NCBI GenBank assembly: GCA_043783625.1
Contig: JAYVZE010000200.1
Location: 1-64,000 of the forward strand
Length of the DNA: 64,000 nucleotides
Reading direction: 5' to 3'
From: JAFDVL01 sp043783625
GTDB taxonomy: Bacteria; Acidobacteriota; Blastocatellia; RBC074
Shown here piece after piece: positions 51,493 through 60,699 of the stretch. Under the pieces are notes generated by a model. The model was not told the origin of the DNA. It did no database searches and saw only the letters and a list, made by a program, of their open reading frames with translations. The position numbers and the translations under genes are program-made. The stretch's first letter is position 1. Each line of letters starts with the position of its first letter.

Positions 51493-53178
51493 CTAGTGTA
51501 CAATTTTGTACATCATTCCATCGGGCTTGGTAAAAAGATAGATTTCGCCTGCAACATCCTGTCCAATTCTTAAATCCACCTTCGTCGCTTGGCACAAGTC
51601 TTTCAGCGTGGTTGACTGACCATCCAGCGCGAGTGAAAATTCCTGGATTTTTGCTTGCGAATTTTCCTTAATGTCTTTCAGGTTTAGATAGAAAACCCTT
51701 CCTCTGACGATTTCCCCAAAAATGTATTTGCCTTGTAATTGTGGTATTTGGCTTCCCGTATATTCAAAGCCGCCCATGATTGCATTTCCCTCGTCGTGAT
51801 CGAATTGCGCTATCGGATAGGTGTATCCAAATTTTGCATCATCTTTGGGCAGGGGAGCTACGGAATTTATATTTGAAAGTGACGCAATCGAAAAGGTTCC
51901 TTCTCTCGCTGGCCAGCCGTAGTTTTTAGCGGGCTTTAATAGATAAAGTGATTCTATTTGTCTTTGCCCGATATTCGAGACAATAATCTTCCCATCTTTC
52001 ATCCAGGAGATTCGATTAGGATTTCGAAAGCCTTCGGCATACACTTCACCAAGTCTGTCTTTCTCAAAGTATGGATTGGATTTTGGAATTCCATATTGCC
52101 CATTTTTACTGTTATTACCTTTGGGGTCTATGCGCAGGACTTTGCCCCAAATATGATTTTTATCATTGGGAATCTCAGGAAAGCCTTTCTCGACCGCACC
52201 TCCATCACCCATTCCAAGGTAGAGTAAGCCATAATCCTGGTCGGAAGCCTTGGCGTAAGGATTGAACGCAATTTCCTGCATACCATGAATCACATTGACC
52301 ACATTAACTCGCATCAGTTCACGTGGCTTTCCGGTCAGTGTTCTCGCGGTGGGGTCGTTCACCGTCCACTCAGTTACTACCCATTGAAGTTTGACAGGGA
52401 TACTTTCTGCGTAACTAAAATCCGCTTTCCCGGCGTTACTTGATTCCGTATGCGTTGTATAAAAAAGTTTATTTTTCGCAAAGTCTGGATGAAAAGCAAA
52501 GCTGCCTAATCCTGTGGCGAGACCCGGGTTATTGATGAAATTTTTAAAATGGCTCGTAGCATCAAAAAATACTTCAGGTTGATTATTGGCATTCAGAAGA
52601 TAAATTTTCCCCTGTAAATCTAATACCAGACTTTCCTTTGTGATCGGGTGAACGCCCATCTTATTGATCCTGGTACGCGGCTGAGTCTCACTGGTAAAAG
52701 GAAATTGCGTAATTTTTCTAAGGTTGAGAGTTATTTCTGACTTTGTAATTGGTTCAGGAAGTGGATTTTCTGAAGGAACTTTCTCTGAAGAATTATTCGC
52801 TTCAGGAGCAGGTTTTTCTAAGATAAAGGCAATTATATCTTGTATCTCATTTGGCTTCAGATGATTGAAATCAGGCATCATTGCGCCAAATTTTTTATAT
52901 TTTTCAGAAGCGCGCTCATGTTTCGCAGCAACCATTGCTTTCGGACTTTTGATAAATTCCGTGAGATAGTTCTGGTCTACAACACCTTTCAATCCACCAA
53001 GCTGCGGGCCAATTGCATCTTGTTTGAAGTTATGACAAGTTGCACAATTAAGTTCAAAAAGTTTTCCGCCATTCTCTGCATTTGGAGTATGTGAGGTTCC
53101 GCATTTTGTTAAGACGATCACTGAAAAAACAATAAGCTTAAGTAACGATGAAATCGAAAGGTGATTTAATAGATTCAT
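51493..53178 (-). CDS. Cytochrome c–PQQ-dependent sugar dehydrogenase (glucose/sorbosone dehydrogenase-like)
   Basis: 561 residues. An N-terminal membrane/lipoprotein signal ends at a Cys (VLTKCGTS), followed by a class I cytochrome domain with CATCH (residues near 45) and the distal Met loop FGAMMPDFNHL. From about residue 145 comes a six-bladed soluble-glucose-dehydrogenase-like domain: ALDL-type strands, LGSFAFHPDFAKNKLFYTTHT, GLLYLGMGDGG, EVYAEGFRNPNRISW, NYGWPAREG. It would oxidise a sugar in the periplasm and pass electrons through its haem. Codon use is clearly more AT-rich than neighbours, with wording reminiscent of Bacteroidota, suggesting transfer. Confidence 0.88.
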   Translation of the reverse strand: MNLLNHLSISSLLKLIVFSVIVLTKCGTSHTPNAENGGKLFELNCATCHNFKQDAIGPQLGGLKGVVDQNYLTEFIKSPKAMVAAKHERASEKYKKFGAMMPDFNHLKPNEIQDIIAFILEKPAPEANNSSEKVPSENPLPEPITKSEITLNLRKITQFPFTSETQPRTRINKMGVHPITKESLVLDLQGKIYLLNANNQPEVFFDATSHFKNFINNPGLATGLGSFAFHPDFAKNKLFYTTHTESSNAGKADFSYAESIPVKLQWVVTEWTVNDPTARTLTGKPRELMRVNVVNVIHGMQEIAFNPYAKASDQDYGLLYLGMGDGGAVEKGFPEIPNDKNHIWGKVLRIDPKGNNSKNGQYGIPKSNPYFEKDRLGEVYAEGFRNPNRISWMKDGKIIVSNIGQRQIESLYLLKPAKNYGWPAREGTFSIASLSNINSVAPLPKDDAKFGYTYPIAQFDHDEGNAIMGGFEYTGSQIPQLQGKYIFGEIVRGRVFYLNLKDIKENSQAKIQEFSLALDGQSTTLKDLCQATKVDLRIGQDVAGEIYLFTKPDGMMYKIVH

Positions 53179-53246
53179 AGATAAAAGGTAATTTTGTTAC
53201 GACGAAGATATTATTTGAGTCTAAGTCAGGCAAAAAATAACGCCCC

Positions 53247-54368
53247 TCAAAGCGGTTGCGCCATCATTCCAATCATTTTTTTCGTGAGCCCCGGCGCATC
53301 AGCCTCCGGTGTCGGATTCATCTCCCACTCGCCAAGTTGTAACGAACCTTCGACAATAGATTTGCAGCGTTCAAATCGTCGCTGCATAAATTCATCCAGC
53401 AGGTTTGGTAACGGCTCATCACAGGCCAGCAGTTCACCAAGCACAACCCCATCTTCTACGGCTTGCGCTGCGCCCTGCCCTAAATGCGGGGTCGTTGTGT
53501 GCGCCGCATCGCCGATCAACAACACGCGTCCCTTGTGCCACGGTGCAGGCATCAACAACGTTTCGAGCGGACGATAAATCACCAGCGAAGAATCCGTAAT
53601 TTGATCGCGCAAGCTCGCCATGACACCGGTCGCCGCCGCCAATCGTTCACGAAAAATGTCTGCCATTTTGTCTGCCGGATGATGCGGATTACCGGGTTCA
53701 GCTTGCACCAGCAAGACGTATCCGGTTTCCTGTGATAACGGAATGAAGCCGCATTTCCCAGCCTCCAACCCAACACACAAAAACGCATAATCCACCTCCG
53801 CAGGTCGCCGCACGTTGTAACGCCAGACGCCTTGTCCGGTGAATTTCGGTTGATATTGCTCACCAAAAATCAGGCTGCGCACTTTTGAATGGACGCCGTC
53901 CGCACCAATGACTAAATCGTATTCGACCGAAGTTCCATCCGTGAATTTCACTGTCGCACTATTTTCATTCTGCCGAATTTCGCTGAAGCTCGTCCCAAGT
54001 CGCACATTCGTCTTCGCTTCCAATGCGGCTTCGGAAAGAATTTTGTGTAATGCCGGACGCCCCATGCCGAGGTCAGTTGGATAGTTCGGACCCGCCATCG
54101 GAATGCCGGGAATTTCGGCCACTGTATGTCCGTGCAACGTTTGAAATTTTACGCCGAAATAAGGGAAGCCTTCGGCGACAGCTTTGTCCGCAATGCCGAG
54201 GGCCGCCATCGCACGAATAAAATTTCCTTGCACAATAATGCCGACGTGATAGACCTTCCATTCACTTTTTATTTCGATGAGGTCTACGGCAATGCCTGCT
54301 TTACGCAAGGCAATTGCGGTGGATAAGCCACCGATGCCGCCGCCAATGATGAGTACTTTTTTGACCAT
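53247..54368 (-). CDS. FAD-dependent monooxygenase (salicylate-hydroxylase-like)
   Basis: 373 residues of the p-hydroxybenzoate-hydroxylase family: N-terminal FAD motif VLIIGGGIGGLSTAIALRKAGI, the DG motif in YDLVIGADGVHSKVRSLIFG and the second FAD motif VLLIGDAAHTTTPHLGQGAAQAVEDGVVLGELL. Such enzymes hydroxylate aromatic acids using NAD(P)H and oxygen. With the ACMSD-like amidohydrolase and cupin nearby, an aromatic substrate is likely; which one is unknown. No signal peptide. Confidence 0.92.
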   Translation of the reverse strand: MVKKVLIIGGGIGGLSTAIALRKAGIAVDLIEIKSEWKVYHVGIIVQGNFIRAMAALGIADKAVAEGFPYFGVKFQTLHGHTVAEIPGIPMAGPNYPTDLGMGRPALHKILSEAALEAKTNVRLGTSFSEIRQNENSATVKFTDGTSVEYDLVIGADGVHSKVRSLIFGEQYQPKFTGQGVWRYNVRRPAEVDYAFLCVGLEAGKCGFIPLSQETGYVLLVQAEPGNPHHPADKMADIFRERLAAATGVMASLRDQITDSSLVIYRPLETLLMPAPWHKGRVLLIGDAAHTTTPHLGQGAAQAVEDGVVLGELLACDEPLPNLLDEFMQRRFERCKSIVEGSLQLGEWEMNPTPEADAPGLTKKMIGMMAQPL

Positions 54369-54473
54369 CTTATCCTTCTAGAAATTACGGCAGGAGGAGA
54401 AATTAAAGCAGGGCAAATTCAGAATCTGTCCTGCCTTCTTGCGACATTTTTTCTGTCCTAAATTTTTCTGTAT

Positions 54474-56060
54474 TTACTCCGCCACCCGCTTATTCAGCAT
54501 AGCGAATCCATACAGCGTATCGCCCGCGCCTGCGACCAGGTATTGTGTGCCGTCCAGCTCATAAGTGATTGGCCCGTTGGCGACACTTCCGCCGAGATTG
54601 GCGTGCCATAAGGCTTCGCCCGTGCGTGCATCAAGCGCGACAAAATTGTTTGAGCCATCGCCAGTGAACACTAGATTGCCCGCCGTGCTCAACACACCTG
54701 AACGAGAGCCGCTGCCTTCCCACTTGTGGCTCCAGCGAATTTTGCCGGTCTTGTAATCAATGGCCTGCATCATCGCTTCCTGCCAGCCACCGCGATCCGT
54801 GCCGCCCCAACCTTGCGGATTGTCGTCGGGATCGTAAATGTAATAGATGCTGAACGCGCGAAACGCATTCACGTAAAATAATCCGGTCTCAGGACTGAAG
54901 CTGGGCGGAGGCCAATTGGTAGCGCCGTATTGATTGGGCGTAACCAGTGCGCCATCCAATTGCGGTTCTTTCGCGGGATTCGGAATCGGTTGCCCTTTGG
55001 CGTCAATGCCTTTCGACCAATTGGTTTTAACGAACTCAGTGGTACGAACGTTTTTGCCCGTCGCACGATCCAGCACAAAGAAAAATCCGTTGCGGCTGGC
55101 TTGTGCAAGCAGCTTGCGTTTTTGTCCGTTAACCTCGCCGTCAAACAACACAGGCACTTGCGTAGCGTCCCAATCGTGTGTGTCGTGCGGCGAAGCCTGA
55201 AAATACCAAACCATCTTACCCGTGTCGGGATTGAGCGCGACGATGGATTCGGTATAGAGGTTCGCCCCCTCACGGTTCTTGTGCGCAATCACGGGTTGCG
55301 GATTGCCCGTCACGACATAAATCAAATTCAACTCAGGGTCATACGTGACCGGCTGCCACGTCATGCCACCGCCGTGTTTCATGGCCTCTTCGTTTGGCCA
55401 GGTTTCAGAGCCAGGTTCGCCCATCTTTTGCGGCACGACATACCAGCGCCATTGCATCTTGCCCGTGACGGGATCGTGCGATTGGATGTATCCGGCCCGG
55501 TCTAAATCGTCGCCGCTGATGCCCGTAATCACATGATTCTTGACAATGATCGGCGAGGTTGAGCCAAAAAAGAATTGATCCAAATCACAAATCGTCTTGT
55601 GCCAGCGTTCCTTGCCGTCTTTCAAATTGAGTGCCACCAGATTGCAATCCGCCGTTTCAACGTACAGCGTATCGCCCACAATACCTACGCCACGATTGCC
55701 GATGTGGATGCCGCCTTGCGACGACCAGACGTGATGCCAGATTTCGCGCCCCGTACGCGCATCAATCGCCCAAGCGTGATCGGGTAGAGTAAAATACATC
55801 ACGCCATTCACGACCAACGGAGACGACTTGATCGCGCCTTGATTGACGTTGGCACGAAAGACCCACGCGAGGCTCAGCGAGTTGATGTTATTCGCATTGA
55901 TCTTATTCAGCGTGCTGAAACGGCGTCCCGAATAATCGCCGTGATAACTCGTCCACTCCTGCGTAGGTGCTTGCCCTACTTTAGCGGGATCGAGACTGCC
56001 TTGCGCGAGCAATGGCGCAGCACAAAGAGCGAGGAAGAAAAACGTTCTGATGATTTTCAT
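54474..56060 (-). CDS. Secreted PQQ-dependent dehydrogenase (eight-bladed propeller)
   Basis: 528 residues. Signal peptide to LLAQ, then the quinoprotein propeller: EWTSYHGDYSGRRFSTLNKINANNINSLSLAWVFRA, GVMYFTLPDHAWAIDARTGREIW, TSPIIVKNHVITGISGDD, HDTHDWDATQVPVLFDGEVNG and LVFTGDGSNNFVALDARTGEALW. The DWDATQ stretch contains acidic residues like the PQQ/metal site of alcohol dehydrogenases. The adjacent-cysteine disulphide of methanol dehydrogenase is not seen. Its ATG overlaps the TGA of the triheme cytochrome gene (ATGA), so the two proteins are made together and probably form an electron-transfer pair. Confidence 0.9.
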   Translation of the reverse strand: MKIIRTFFFLALCAAPLLAQGSLDPAKVGQAPTQEWTSYHGDYSGRRFSTLNKINANNINSLSLAWVFRANVNQGAIKSSPLVVNGVMYFTLPDHAWAIDARTGREIWHHVWSSQGGIHIGNRGVGIVGDTLYVETADCNLVALNLKDGKERWHKTICDLDQFFFGSTSPIIVKNHVITGISGDDLDRAGYIQSHDPVTGKMQWRWYVVPQKMGEPGSETWPNEEAMKHGGGMTWQPVTYDPELNLIYVVTGNPQPVIAHKNREGANLYTESIVALNPDTGKMVWYFQASPHDTHDWDATQVPVLFDGEVNGQKRKLLAQASRNGFFFVLDRATGKNVRTTEFVKTNWSKGIDAKGQPIPNPAKEPQLDGALVTPNQYGATNWPPPSFSPETGLFYVNAFRAFSIYYIYDPDDNPQGWGGTDRGGWQEAMMQAIDYKTGKIRWSHKWEGSGSRSGVLSTAGNLVFTGDGSNNFVALDARTGEALWHANLGGSVANGPITYELDGTQYLVAGAGDTLYGFAMLNKRVAE

Positions 56061-57124
56061 TTGAGTGACTCCAAATAAGCGACCGTGTCGTGCATGTTTT
56101 TGTCAGTAATTTTGTCGAGCAATTCGATGTGCGCTTGCAGCGGATCAGTGACGACAACTTTGAGTGAAGCCGTGCGTTTCCACGAATGATATTCGCCTTT
56201 GTCATCTCGTAACGACACATTGAAATCATCCAGGTGAACTGGTGTGCCCGTAATGGCTGCGCCATTTGTGGGCGTGACGGTGACAGTTGATTTTTTCGTC
56301 CGAGCGCGCGGAAACATGAAACGTTGCTGGATATTAGCGACATTCGTGGTTTTGCCAAAGCCCGCCAGGTCGCCCGTGACAGAATGGCACGTGGCGCATT
56401 TACCTGCGCCGTTGAAATACGCCTCGCCTTCTTTCACGTTGCCCGTCAGCACATTTTGCACATTAAAAATTGGTGAACCTCGCAACGAATCGTAAAGGCG
56501 TTGATGGATAAAATGCGAAAGCTCTTCGACCTGAGTTTGGCTCAGGCTCTTGCTCGGGGCGCCGCTTTGCGTGGGATGTCCTTTTTGCAAAAACGGCCCC
56601 AGGTCGGTGCCGTAACGGTCACTCCACATCATATCTGAACGGATAAGATTTGAGCCGTTGTTACCGCCGCGCGCCGTCGTGCCGTGGCAGTTAATACATT
56701 GCGCCGCCCATACGGCACGACCACGTTCGGCGACAGCGTTATCCACAATATGCTTGTCATTGGCACCTGCGCCCAGGACACCCACAGGTTTACCAGCAGG
56801 GCGTTTGTCCTGAACGGCACTGGTGTCGCGGCCATAGTTGCTCGCCAGATAATTCAGCACCGTCGCCATTTCCTCATCGGTTCCTTTCGCGCCTATCGAA
56901 ATCATTTTGCTGATGACATCTTCCCACTGGGCACGGCTGCGAGGCGACACGGTGGCACGCTCAAGCGCGTGGCAAGCAGTGCCGCAAACTTTTTGTGTGA
57001 TCGCCCGTGCATCCTGTAGTGGTTGCGATGTAGCCTTAACCGGCTGCTGCGAGACAAAACTTGTCCAGCCTAAAAACAAAACCACCCCGGTCAGCGCGAC
57101 CAGACGTTTCAATTGTTTATTCAT
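56057..57124 (-). CDS. Exported triheme c-type cytochrome with one CX3CH site
   Basis: About 355 residues from ATG 57124, which has GGAG 8 nt upstream; the frame extends further without support. A signal/anchor (LVALTGVVLFLGWTSFV) precedes three haem sites: CGTACH (Cys47-x3-Cys51-His52), CINCH (143-147) and CATCH (243-247). The first has three residues between the cysteines, which is rarer than CXXCH; the DNA reading is unambiguous. Coupled to the PQQ dehydrogenase by ATGA, it should be its electron acceptor in the periplasm. A C-terminal domain (VTVTPTNGAAITGTPVHLDDFNVSLRD) is beta-rich. Confidence 0.9.
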   Translation of the reverse strand: MNKQLKRLVALTGVVLFLGWTSFVSQQPVKATSQPLQDARAITQKVCGTACHALERATVSPRSRAQWEDVISKMISIGAKGTDEEMATVLNYLASNYGRDTSAVQDKRPAGKPVGVLGAGANDKHIVDNAVAERGRAVWAAQCINCHGTTARGGNNGSNLIRSDMMWSDRYGTDLGPFLQKGHPTQSGAPSKSLSQTQVEELSHFIHQRLYDSLRGSPIFNVQNVLTGNVKEGEAYFNGAGKCATCHSVTGDLAGFGKTTNVANIQQRFMFPRARTKKSTVTVTPTNGAAITGTPVHLDDFNVSLRDDKGEYHSWKRTASLKVVVTDPLQAHIELLDKITDKNMHDTVAYLESLK

Positions 57125-57270
57125 ATTTTTGCTCCGAGAGTTTGAATAGATTGGCGGCGCATCCGCCTTGCCTACTAGCATAGAGCGAGCCATCGCCCAC
57201 ACCAACAAAGACTCTTTACCACGGAAAGATTCTCAGCACCAGAGATGTCAACGTCCTTACGAATGAAGTT

Positions 57271-59265
57271 TCAGTGCCGACGGACGGTAACACGCTCATA
57301 ACTCAAACCGTAGCCGAATTTATACAGCGGCGTTTTGGTGTCATAAGGCGTGTCTTCGGCTTGCGCTTTGACCTCCGCCATTGACGAAGGCAACTCAAAT
57401 GGCAGCTTGCCTTGCGGCGCAGCCTTACCGGTCAACGCATCGAACAATGCCGCGTCACTCACGCCGAAATTGCCGAGCAGTGCCGCGACCTTATCTTTCA
57501 CGTTCGTCAGAATCGCCGGACGATCAAGATAGATCGTCACGACCGTAGCCACTTTCGCGCTCGCCATTTTGATCGCTTCGTAATCGGCATTGCCATCGTG
57601 AAAACCCAAATCGCCTTCGTGCATCCGTGAGCCGAAAAAATAATTCGGATGCAGCCTCTCAAACGGTGTAGTGGCACGAATGATGGCGAGATCGGCGTCT
57701 TCCGGTTTTTCAACTATGGTGAATCCGCGTTCATGCGCCACTTGCGGGTTGATTTGGTAGAGATACAATTTTTTAATTTTGCTACTCAAAGGCAGCGTAT
57801 TATTTTTGTTTTCGAGCAACGTTAACGCACGGCTTTGCGCGGCGAGGGATTCTTTGATGAACGTTGCGCTGCCCACGATGTTTTCTGTTTGTGCAACATC
57901 CACGTAAGGGTTTTCAAATAATCCTTGCTGAAATTTTTGCAGCAAAATGCGAGACGCCGATTCTGCCAAACGGGCTTCGGTTAATTTTCCGGCTTTGACG
58001 GCTTCAACTAAAATTCCTGAATCTTCCGTGCCGCCAATCTGATCTAACCCCGCGTTGACACCTTTGACGAAGCGTTCGGAGCGCGTCAGATTTTCGACGC
58101 CCCATGGCATTCCGATGTAAGCCGGAGAAGGTGGCACTCCCGGCGGCAGTCCGTCTACGCAAGGGCCTGTACAATCGTTGGTGATCGCCCAATCGCTGAC
58201 AATCACACCGTTGAATTTATAACGCCCACGCAATTCATCCGTCAGTAGTTGCTTGTTGAATCCGGCGCCAACTGCCTCCAACGGTTTTCCGTTCAGCGAA
58301 ACATTTTTTAGAATCGGATAGGTCGGCATGACGCCGGCAACGTTGGCGGCAAACGCACCAGTAAACGGAATGATGTGGTAGGCAAAATTATTTTTGGGAA
58401 AGACGGAAGTTTTGCCGTACGCAGAATGCCCGTCGAAGCCTTCCGGCTGTGCGCCGTACCCGACCCAATGCTTCACGACGGTAATTACACTGTCCTTGTT
58501 CAGACCAGTTGCGCCGTTCTGAAACCCGGTGATATACGCCTGCACCATTTTTTTCGTTAATTGTGCATCTTCGCCAAAGGTTCCAATGATGCGGCTCCAA
58601 CGCGGTTCCGTAGCCAAATCTGCTTGCGGAGACAATGCTTCGTGAATGCCAACAGCACGATATTCCTGCCGCGCGATTTCGCCAAATCGCTGCATCAGTT
58701 TCACATCACCAATCGTGGCAAAGCCCAATGTTTCCGGCCATTGCGAGAAGCCCGTCCCGTCTGACGAGACGCCTTGTGTGTATTGAAAATGATGACGCGG
58801 ATCCGTGCTGATCGTTAACGGAATGCCCAGGCGAGACTCTTCGGCGAGCTGTTGCAATTTATTATTTTCTTCCGCAAGCTGGCGCGGCGGAGCTTGTAAA
58901 CGCGTGATAAAGCTGTTGACCTTTGCCTCCTGAATTAGCTTGTGAATTTGTTCGAGGTCATAGCTGTTTCCGAATCCGACCGACCCCATTGGTCCGCCTG
59001 TGCGCAGCGTACCGTGCATCATCACACCCGCTTTTTCTTCGATGGTCATTTGTGCGACCAAATCATTGACCCGCTCATCAATCGGACGTCGCCAGTCTTC
59101 GTAAACATCCAGCTTGCCATTCTTATTGAGGTCTTTGAAAAGCAGGCCGTTGATTTGTAGGACTTGCGCGACACGCGCATTGATAACGGGCTGTTGCATT
59201 GTGTTTTGCGGAAAGGCATTCGCAAGCGGCAAAAACATCAAAAGAAGTGCAAGCAAGATTTTCAT
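57271..59265 (-). CDS. Secreted glycoside hydrolase family 3 (beta-glucosidase/beta-xylosidase type)
   Basis: 664 residues with a signal peptide to NAFPQ. GH3 N-terminal barrel: VNDLVAQMTIEEKAGVMMHGTL, GIPLTISTDPRH, VVKHWVGYGAQPEGFDGHSAYGKT and the nucleophile Asp in GVIVSDWAITND; then the alpha/beta domain with PLSSKIKKLYLYQINPQVAHERG. The fibronectin-III tail common in GH3 is absent. A short acidic calcium-like loop, DLNKNGKLDVYEDW, precedes the barrel. It would release terminal beta-linked sugars from plant polysaccharide fragments. Substrate not fixed. Confidence 0.92.
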   Translation of the reverse strand: MKILLALLLMFLPLANAFPQNTMQQPVINARVAQVLQINGLLFKDLNKNGKLDVYEDWRRPIDERVNDLVAQMTIEEKAGVMMHGTLRTGGPMGSVGFGNSYDLEQIHKLIQEAKVNSFITRLQAPPRQLAEENNKLQQLAEESRLGIPLTISTDPRHHFQYTQGVSSDGTGFSQWPETLGFATIGDVKLMQRFGEIARQEYRAVGIHEALSPQADLATEPRWSRIIGTFGEDAQLTKKMVQAYITGFQNGATGLNKDSVITVVKHWVGYGAQPEGFDGHSAYGKTSVFPKNNFAYHIIPFTGAFAANVAGVMPTYPILKNVSLNGKPLEAVGAGFNKQLLTDELRGRYKFNGVIVSDWAITNDCTGPCVDGLPPGVPPSPAYIGMPWGVENLTRSERFVKGVNAGLDQIGGTEDSGILVEAVKAGKLTEARLAESASRILLQKFQQGLFENPYVDVAQTENIVGSATFIKESLAAQSRALTLLENKNNTLPLSSKIKKLYLYQINPQVAHERGFTIVEKPEDADLAIIRATTPFERLHPNYFFGSRMHEGDLGFHDGNADYEAIKMASAKVATVVTIYLDRPAILTNVKDKVAALLGNFGVSDAALFDALTGKAAPQGKLPFELPSSMAEVKAQAEDTPYDTKTPLYKFGYGLSYERVTVRRH

Positions 59266-59283
59266 AAGTATTTTCCTTGTGTG

Positions 59284-59304
59284 GGAAAGATCGGAAATCT
59301 TTCC
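59284..59304. other. Small hairpin between the membrane-protein and GH3 genes
   Basis: Perfect 8-bp stem GGAAAGAT/ATCTTTCC with a 5-nt loop in the 44-nt gap, read in either direction. No U-tract, so it more likely affects mRNA stability than termination. Confidence 0.35.
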
Positions 59305-59309
59305 GTTTG

Positions 59310-59537
59310 TTATCGGTTGTGCCGTTGGGTCTTGGCGTAGACAAACACGCCCAAGAAGCCGCCCAAAAATCCACTTACCAAACCTGCAATTCCGTTATTG
59401 ATAGCATTAACAATTTCACTGGACGGCATCCCAATCAGAAAATATGTGACAACCGCGCTCATTAACGCGCCCGCCACCCCTCCAATCAAACCTTGTTTCA
59501 GACATTGCCCAATGGGTGACGATGTTGCGGTATTCAT
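59310..59537 (-). CDS. Small two-helix glycine-rich membrane protein (75 aa)
   Basis: 75 residues: first helix LKQGLIGGVAGALMSAVVTYFLIG, a short loop with SSEIVNAIN, and a second helix GIAGLVSGFLGGFLGVFVYAK, both with GxxxG-type spacing that favours helix packing. Basic tail KTQRHNR. Its ATG overlaps the TGA of the upstream amidohydrolase gene (ATGA). Unknown function; the shape fits a small inner-membrane accessory protein. Confidence 0.75.
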   Translation of the reverse strand: MNTATSSPIGQCLKQGLIGGVAGALMSAVVTYFLIGMPSSEIVNAINNGIAGLVSGFLGGFLGVFVYAKTQRHNR

Positions 59538-60610
59538 TGGTTTGGCTCCATTCCTAAAATACGTTGTGCATTGCCGCCCAAAATCATCGCGCGATCCTTT
59601 TCGCTCAAAGTGTTCAGGCTTTCAATCAATTCGTGTACCTCGTAATCGCCCATATCAAATGCGTAATCGGTGCCGACGACGATTTGCGAAGCGCCGACCT
59701 GGGCAATCAAATTGCGTAATTGGTCGGGCGAGTACACCAGCGAGTCGAAATAAATCTGCTTGAGATATTCGCTCGGTTTTTTCTGAATGCCACCAGCTTC
59801 GGGACGCACTTTGTAACCGTGATCGGAACGACCAATGTAGGCGGGCAAATAGCCGCCGCCGTGCGCCGCTACAATTTTGACGCCAGGGTTGCGATCAAGC
59901 ACGCCGCCGAAAATCAGATTCGACAAAGCAATCGTAGTTTCCAGCGGTTGCCCGATCATATTCGCCAGATAGAACTGATTCACACGTTCGCCGAGCGAGG
60001 TGCCGAGCGGATGAATGAAGACGACGCAGCCAAGTTCATCTGCCTTCGCCCAGAATTTCTCAAATTTAGCATCCGCAAGATCAAGCCCATTGACCGCCGT
60101 AGAAATTTCTACACCTTTGAGTCCAAGCGTTTTGACGGCGTAACCAAGTTGCTCAACGGATAACTCAGGATGTTGCAAAGCAATCGTGCCAAGCCCTACA
60201 AAGCGTTCAGGATTCGTCGCGCAAGTAACGGCGACATGTTCATTTTGCACACGCACAATTTCTTTCGCCAAATCAGGTTCCGCCCAATAATAATACTGGT
60301 TCGGCGAAGGACTGAGTACTTGCACGTCCACGCCCATTGCATCCATATCGCGCAGCCGCTCATCCAGATTCGTCATTTTGCGAAATGCTTCGGGTAGCAT
60401 TTTTTGCACGTTGTGTTTCGCCGAATCTGCGCCTTGCGTACGCAACATCATTTCCGGCTCGCCTTTTTTTTGCGGGCAATCGGCGACGAGAGGCTCGACC
60501 GCAGGCGTGAGCAAATGCGCATGCAAATCTATGGTGAAGTGTTTGTGCGCACGGATTGTTTGCGTGTGCTTATCAGCGGAGCAATTAAAATCACAAGCAT
60601 GTAAGGGCAT
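59534..60610 (-). CDS. ACMSD-like amidohydrolase (decarboxylase family)
   Basis: About 358 residues from the ATG giving MPLHACDFNCSADKH; the longer frame has no site. Family motifs: IDLHAHLLTP (HxH metal ligands), VLSPSPNQYYYWAEPD, GVEISTAVNGLDL, FIHPLGTSLGE, VAAHGGGYLPAYIGRSDHGY and VVGTDYAFDMGDYE. Relatives decarboxylate 2-amino-3-carboxymuconate semialdehyde or aromatic acids (gamma-resorcylate, 5-carboxyvanillate). Paired with the FAD monooxygenase, this suggests an aromatic-acid step. No signal peptide. Confidence 0.9.
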   Translation of the reverse strand: MPLHACDFNCSADKHTQTIRAHKHFTIDLHAHLLTPAVEPLVADCPQKKGEPEMMLRTQGADSAKHNVQKMLPEAFRKMTNLDERLRDMDAMGVDVQVLSPSPNQYYYWAEPDLAKEIVRVQNEHVAVTCATNPERFVGLGTIALQHPELSVEQLGYAVKTLGLKGVEISTAVNGLDLADAKFEKFWAKADELGCVVFIHPLGTSLGERVNQFYLANMIGQPLETTIALSNLIFGGVLDRNPGVKIVAAHGGGYLPAYIGRSDHGYKVRPEAGGIQKKPSEYLKQIYFDSLVYSPDQLRNLIAQVGASQIVVGTDYAFDMGDYEVHELIESLNTLSEKDRAMILGGNAQRILGMEPNQ

Positions 60611-60650
60611 AAAAAAATTGGGACTCACGTCTTTGCCGCACGGAAATTGT

Positions 60651-60692
60651 AGTGCCGAATCGCTCAGCCAAAGCACGGAACGACTCGGCACT
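60651..60692 (-). terminator. Hairpin after the GH51 gene
   Basis: AGTGCCGAATCG and its reverse complement with one mismatch, around an 18-nt loop, 8 nt past the GH51 stop. No U-run, so the terminator call is weak. Confidence 0.4.
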
Positions 60693-60699
60693 ACCGACA

